From an uncultured Muribaculaceae bacterium (GTDB lineage: Bacteria; Bacteroidota; Bacteroidia; Bacteroidales; Muribaculaceae): a stretch of DNA of 64,000 nucleotides. A model generated the notes under the pieces. It ran no database searches and had not been told where the DNA came from. It saw nothing but the letters and a program-made list of their open reading frames with translations. Where the stretch lies: the NCBI GenBank assembly GCA_910578035.1, contig CAJTOB010000006.1, positions 9,900-73,899 of the forward strand. Reading direction: 5' to 3'. Shown here one piece after another: positions 60,933 to 64,000 of this stretch. Every line of letters starts with the position of its first letter. Position 1 is the first letter of the stretch. The translations under genes and the position numbers were made by a program.

Positions 60933-61544
60933 TTAGGCTTCTTTAAGCTCCTGAAGACGGGCAAGATACTTGCCGATGATGTCGAATTCGAGGTTTACGA
61001 CAGAGCCTTTGACAATATTGCAGAAATTGGTGTGCTCAAAGGTGTAGGGTATGATGGCTACACGGAAGCTCGATACGGTGCTGTCGCACACGGTGAGACT
61101 CACGCCGTTTACAGTCACCGAGCCTTTTTCTACGGTCATATAGCCCTTGAGAGCCATTTCGCGGGGCACATTGTATTCGAATGTGAAGTATGTGCTGCCG
61201 TCGGCCTCTCCTACGGCGGTGCAGACAGCCGTGGTGTCGACATGGCCCTGCACGATGTGTCCGTCGAGGCGGCCGTTCATAATCATGGAGCGCTCGAGGT
61301 TCACAAGGTCGCCCTCTTTGAGGAGGCCGAGGTTGGAGCGGTCGAGGGTCTCGCGGATTGCGGTGACGGTATATGTGCGGTCGGGGCGTACTTCGGTCAC
61401 GGTGAGGCATACGCCGTTATGAGCCACAGACTGGTCTACATGGAGCTCGTCGGCAAACGAGCAGCTGATAGTCAGTTCGATATTGCCGCCATTGCGGCTT
61501 ACGCCCGTCACACGGGCCGCTTCTTCTACTATTCCTGAAAACAT
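60933..61544 (-). CDS. ribE: Riboflavin synthase alpha subunit
   Basis: A 203-residue protein that makes riboflavin by dismutation of two 6,7-dimethyl-8-ribityllumazine molecules. The N-terminal lumazine-binding domain opens MFSGIVEEAARV, the universal start, and has VAHNGVCLTVTE. The second domain has HIVQGHVDTTAVC and SVTVNGVSLTVCD. The duplication and length are as in the family. There is no FMN riboswitch-like leader in the short upstream spacer. Confidence 0.96.
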   Translation of the reverse strand: MFSGIVEEAARVTGVSRNGGNIELTISCSFADELHVDQSVAHNGVCLTVTEVRPDRTYTVTAIRETLDRSNLGLLKEGDLVNLERSMIMNGRLDGHIVQGHVDTTAVCTAVGEADGSTYFTFEYNVPREMALKGYMTVEKGSVTVNGVSLTVCDSTVSSFRVAIIPYTFEHTNFCNIVKGSVVNLEFDIIGKYLARLQELKEA

Positions 61545-61564
61545 GTTATGATGTTATTTAGGTT

Positions 61565-61583
61565 GTAAGAACTATCTTCTTAC
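61565..61583. repeat. Small inverted repeat between GH31 and ribE
   Basis: GTAAGAA and TTCTTAC form a 7-bp stem around CTATC, followed by TTATTACTTAC-like units. No U tract follows on the minus strand. Confidence 0.6.
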
Positions 61584-61607
61584 TTATTATTTACTACTTA
61601 TCACTTA

Positions 61608-63917
61608 TTACTTACTAACAGTGATTTCTGTTTTAGCCCCCGGAGTGTAGCGCACGGTGAATTCAAGCGTGCGCGCCTTGGGGTCGTAGCGGTATTGCAG
61701 CACTTCCTTGCCGGCCTTCACCGTGCGGGGCGCTACATTCTGGCAATTTACCTTGAATGTGAGTTCTACCACCGCCGGAGCGCCGGGATATGTGCCTTCC
61801 GAAGAGAGCCGGATAGTTGTCTTTTTGGCGCTGTCCTTGCCCTCGAAGTTTATGAGGCGGTATTGTCCGCGCCCAATGGTGCCGGGAGTCATGCGGTTGT
61901 CATCGAAAAGAGTGTAGCCGCTCTTCACGTCGGGGAGAGGGTAGTAATTGATTGTGAATCGGTCGGCACGGTAGTCGCCGGTGTTGTCCATGCTGTAGTC
62001 GGCCGTAGGAATGAAAGCTCCTGCGCGCACGAACAGAGGCAGTGTGCCGAGCGGTGCGGGATATGCCGCCGCTGTGCTTCCGCCGGCGTAGACAGATTCT
62101 GTGTTGTTCATGTCTATCCAGCGCGAGCCCCCGGGCAGATATACATTGCGCGAGCGGGCGCCTTCGGCCAGCACCGGAGCCACGAGCACGTCGCGTCCCC
62201 AGAGAAATTCGTCGTCGGTGCCCTGGCCCTTGTCGCCGTGGAAGTCGAGCGGACGTACCAGAGGCCAGCCTTTGGTGCTGTTTTCGTAGGCGAGGGTGTA
62301 GTTATATGGCAGCCAGCGGTAGCGGTCTTTTACCAACTGGAGCAATTCTTTTTCATACATCGGATAGTGGTATGGTTCGGCGAATTTGGTGCCATGTGTG
62401 CGGAAAACGGGCGAGAACAGGCCGAGCTGCAGCCATCGCAGATATAGCTCGGGCATGTATGCCTCGTCGCCCACGGCAAAACCGCCGAGGTCGCTGGCCA
62501 TATAGCCGAGGCCGCTGAGGCCTGAGTTGAGCATTATGCGTATCTGAGGCTCGAGGCCGCCCCAGGAACGCGATACGTCGGTGCTCCAGGGGAAGACCGA
62601 GAAGCGCTGCAGGCCGGTTGTGCCGCCGCGCATGAGGGTCATCAGGCGTCGGTCGGGGTATTTCGATTCATAAAGACCGGCTATTATTTCGCTCCAGTCA
62701 TTGCCATATTTGTTGTGATAGAGGCGTGTGGGTAGGCCGTTGGCATGCACGCCGCTCTCGGGGTGCACTTCGGGCTCGCCGAGGTCACCCCACCAGCCGC
62801 CCATGCCCATGTCGGTGAGCCGGCGATACTGCTCGGAGAGCCACTGGCGGTCGCGCGGCGACGATACGTCGAGCATGCCGCCTTTTCCAACCCAGGTTTC
62901 TACCGGCTGCACGGCGCCAGCAGCATCGCGCAGCAAGGCTCCTGCAGCGCTGAGCGAGTTGAAGTTGGCTGCTCCCCGGCCATCGCGTATCACATAGGGC
63001 TGCGATATGGCAACGGTGTTCACCCCGCGGTCTTTCAGCGAGGAAAGCATGCCTTTGGCGTCGGGCCACTGTTCGGGCTCCCATTCGAATCGGCCCATAT
63101 CAGCCTCCTTGCCATACCAGTAGAGGTCGAGAACGATGCCGTCGAGGGGGTATCCGGCCTGTTTGAGAGTATCGACGGTGCCTTCGGTCTCAGCTTGGGT
63201 GCGATAGCCGTATTTCGATGTGATATATCCGAGCGCCCACATCGGCGGAAGGGGTTGACGGCCTGTGAGTTCGGTGAGGTTGCGGGTGAGTTCGGCGGGA
63301 GTGGCGCCGTAGACATAGTAGTAGCTCACCGGCTTGCGGCTCTCGGTGATATATTTTACAGGATTTCCCAGAATCAGCTCTGCGGCGGCATAGTCGTCGA
63401 AAACGAGGGCGAAACCTCTGTCGGAGAGCACCACCGGCATTGTGATGTTCATCTGTTTTATGCGCGGGTCGGAGCCGGTATAGCCGTAGTTCTGTCTGTT
63501 GTACATCACGAGAGTGTCGCCGTTCATTGCTATGCTGTGGCCGCGCTCGCCGCCGCCGCGCCATGTTCCGGGCTCGCCTATGAGAAGCGATGTCTCGGTG
63601 AGGCCGTCGTTGCACTCGCGTGTGCCGGGGTCGACGATGCTGTTGAGCGGTGTGGTGATATGCAGCGAGCCGTCGGGGCCGAAACTGAAGCGTATGTTTG
63701 AGCCTACAGAGAAATCGCCCGTCGGCATTGCCAGAACAGATTGCTCGGGAGCAATGCTCTCGCCTTTGGCGGTATTGTCTACGCGGACAATCGAGGGTGA
63801 CATCGCAGTCACTGTGGCCGTACGGCCATCTGGATATGTGTAAGATAGAGTCTGAGCCGTGGAGCAAATCATGCTCACAGCTATAAAAACGCCCGATATA
63901 ATGGCTTTTAGATTCAT
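61608..63917 (-). CDS. Secreted GH31 family alpha-glucosidase/alpha-xylosidase
   Basis: A 769-residue GH31 enzyme with a signal peptide (residues 1-21, ends CSTAQ). The N-terminal beta-sandwich and galactose-mutarotase-like region run to about residue 220. The TIM barrel follows with PPMWALGYITSKYGYRT. The probable nucleophile is D378 in GGWWGDLGEPE, and the acid/base candidate is D447 in FPWSTDVSRSWGGL. GLGYMASDLGGF closes the barrel. A C-terminal DUF5110-like beta domain follows. The W-x-D-L-G-E nucleophile motif resembles GH31 members active on alpha-glucans or sulfoquinovosides, so the exact substrate is open. It stands alone upstream of ribE. It has a classic promoter. Confidence 0.93.
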   Translation of the reverse strand: MNLKAIISGVFIAVSMICSTAQTLSYTYPDGRTATVTAMSPSIVRVDNTAKGESIAPEQSVLAMPTGDFSVGSNIRFSFGPDGSLHITTPLNSIVDPGTRECNDGLTETSLLIGEPGTWRGGGERGHSIAMNGDTLVMYNRQNYGYTGSDPRIKQMNITMPVVLSDRGFALVFDDYAAAELILGNPVKYITESRKPVSYYYVYGATPAELTRNLTELTGRQPLPPMWALGYITSKYGYRTQAETEGTVDTLKQAGYPLDGIVLDLYWYGKEADMGRFEWEPEQWPDAKGMLSSLKDRGVNTVAISQPYVIRDGRGAANFNSLSAAGALLRDAAGAVQPVETWVGKGGMLDVSSPRDRQWLSEQYRRLTDMGMGGWWGDLGEPEVHPESGVHANGLPTRLYHNKYGNDWSEIIAGLYESKYPDRRLMTLMRGGTTGLQRFSVFPWSTDVSRSWGGLEPQIRIMLNSGLSGLGYMASDLGGFAVGDEAYMPELYLRWLQLGLFSPVFRTHGTKFAEPYHYPMYEKELLQLVKDRYRWLPYNYTLAYENSTKGWPLVRPLDFHGDKGQGTDDEFLWGRDVLVAPVLAEGARSRNVYLPGGSRWIDMNNTESVYAGGSTAAAYPAPLGTLPLFVRAGAFIPTADYSMDNTGDYRADRFTINYYPLPDVKSGYTLFDDNRMTPGTIGRGQYRLINFEGKDSAKKTTIRLSSEGTYPGAPAVVELTFKVNCQNVAPRTVKAGKEVLQYRYDPKARTLEFTVRYTPGAKTEITVSK

Positions 63918-63942
63918 TTAAATCAATTTACAGTATGATGTA

Positions 63943-63974
63943 CAAAAATACTCATATAATCTAACATAGCAAAA
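63943..63974 (-). promoter_or_regulatory. Promoter of the GH31 gene (-33 and -7 elements)
   Basis: TATTTTTG (63943-63950) and a TTTG-containing TTTTGC (63969-63974) are separated by 19 bases on the minus strand, as in the Bacteroidetes consensus. Confidence 0.65.
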
Positions 63975-64000
63975 TTTAGGCGCAAGGCTTTTTTAAGGGC

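Overview
The window is a 64 kb piece of chromosome from a Bacteroidales bacterium, most likely of the family Muribaculaceae. Evidence seen in the sequence is the recurrent Bacteroidetes -7 promoter element TAnnTTTG upstream of many genes, the lack of Shine-Dalgarno motifs, three secreted proteins with C-termini typical of type IX secretion cargo, and families largely confined to Bacteroidetes (DUF2851, DUF3256, the PepD, GH92 and GH2 types found here). The family-level assignment is inference. The gene content is mostly core or housekeeping. No rRNA, tRNA, CRISPR array, prophage or intact insertion sequence was recognised. No gap between genes exceeds about 250 bases.

Layout. 1-707: 3'-truncated glycosyltransferase. 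783-4838: parE, coaD and an S41 protease, with a small membrane protein converging on it. 5395-9778: phospholipase A (pldA), a lipoprotein, a ComM/YifB ATPase, and a single-copy HUH (REP-associated type) transposase with an unusual C-terminal domain. 9749-11919 (minus): rsmA and mgtE. 12038-18400 (minus): a compact mannose/mannoside operon (manA, ROK kinase, GH92 alpha-mannosidase, sugar MFS transporter) with a divergent AraC-family regulator at 18488. 19375-21067: a metallo-beta-lactamase-fold hydrolase and an RsmI-type methyltransferase. 21312-26858: a three-gene RND efflux pump. 26913-34730: a 2605-residue secreted subtilase. 34901-38035: tcdA, a secreted N-acetylmuramidase and pepD. 38203-41440: a 56-residue membrane protein, an OmpH/Skp-like lipoprotein and a DUF2339 membrane protein. 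41525-43960: a GH2 enzyme. 44042-49999 (minus): xseB, xseA, DUF3256, a DEAD-box helicase, DUF2007, tyrS and cdd. 50205-52284: a TPR membrane protein and a MATE transporter. 52336-58263: two secreted surface proteins and a divergent TPR-transmembrane-HTH regulator. 58304-63917 (minus): folA, thyA, DUF2851, ribE and a GH31 enzyme.

How it works together. The mannose locus can be read as one pathway: GH92 releases mannose, the MFS protein imports it, the ROK protein phosphorylates it, ManA makes fructose-6-phosphate, and the AraC protein probably controls the set. It has no SusC/SusD pair. GH2 and GH31 add further glycan-degrading capacity. The RND adaptor, pump and TolC genes form a self-contained efflux unit. 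The 52-58 kb block pairs two probable surface proteins with a lipoprotein-anchored sensor whose upstream region carries helically phased direct repeats.

The best candidates for something undescribed are the HUH transposase fused to a Rossmann-like domain, the ManA fused to a degenerate kinase-like domain, the RCC1/LRR surface protein with its neighbouring sensor, and families of short dispersed intergenic repeats. No wholly new defence or mobile system was found.
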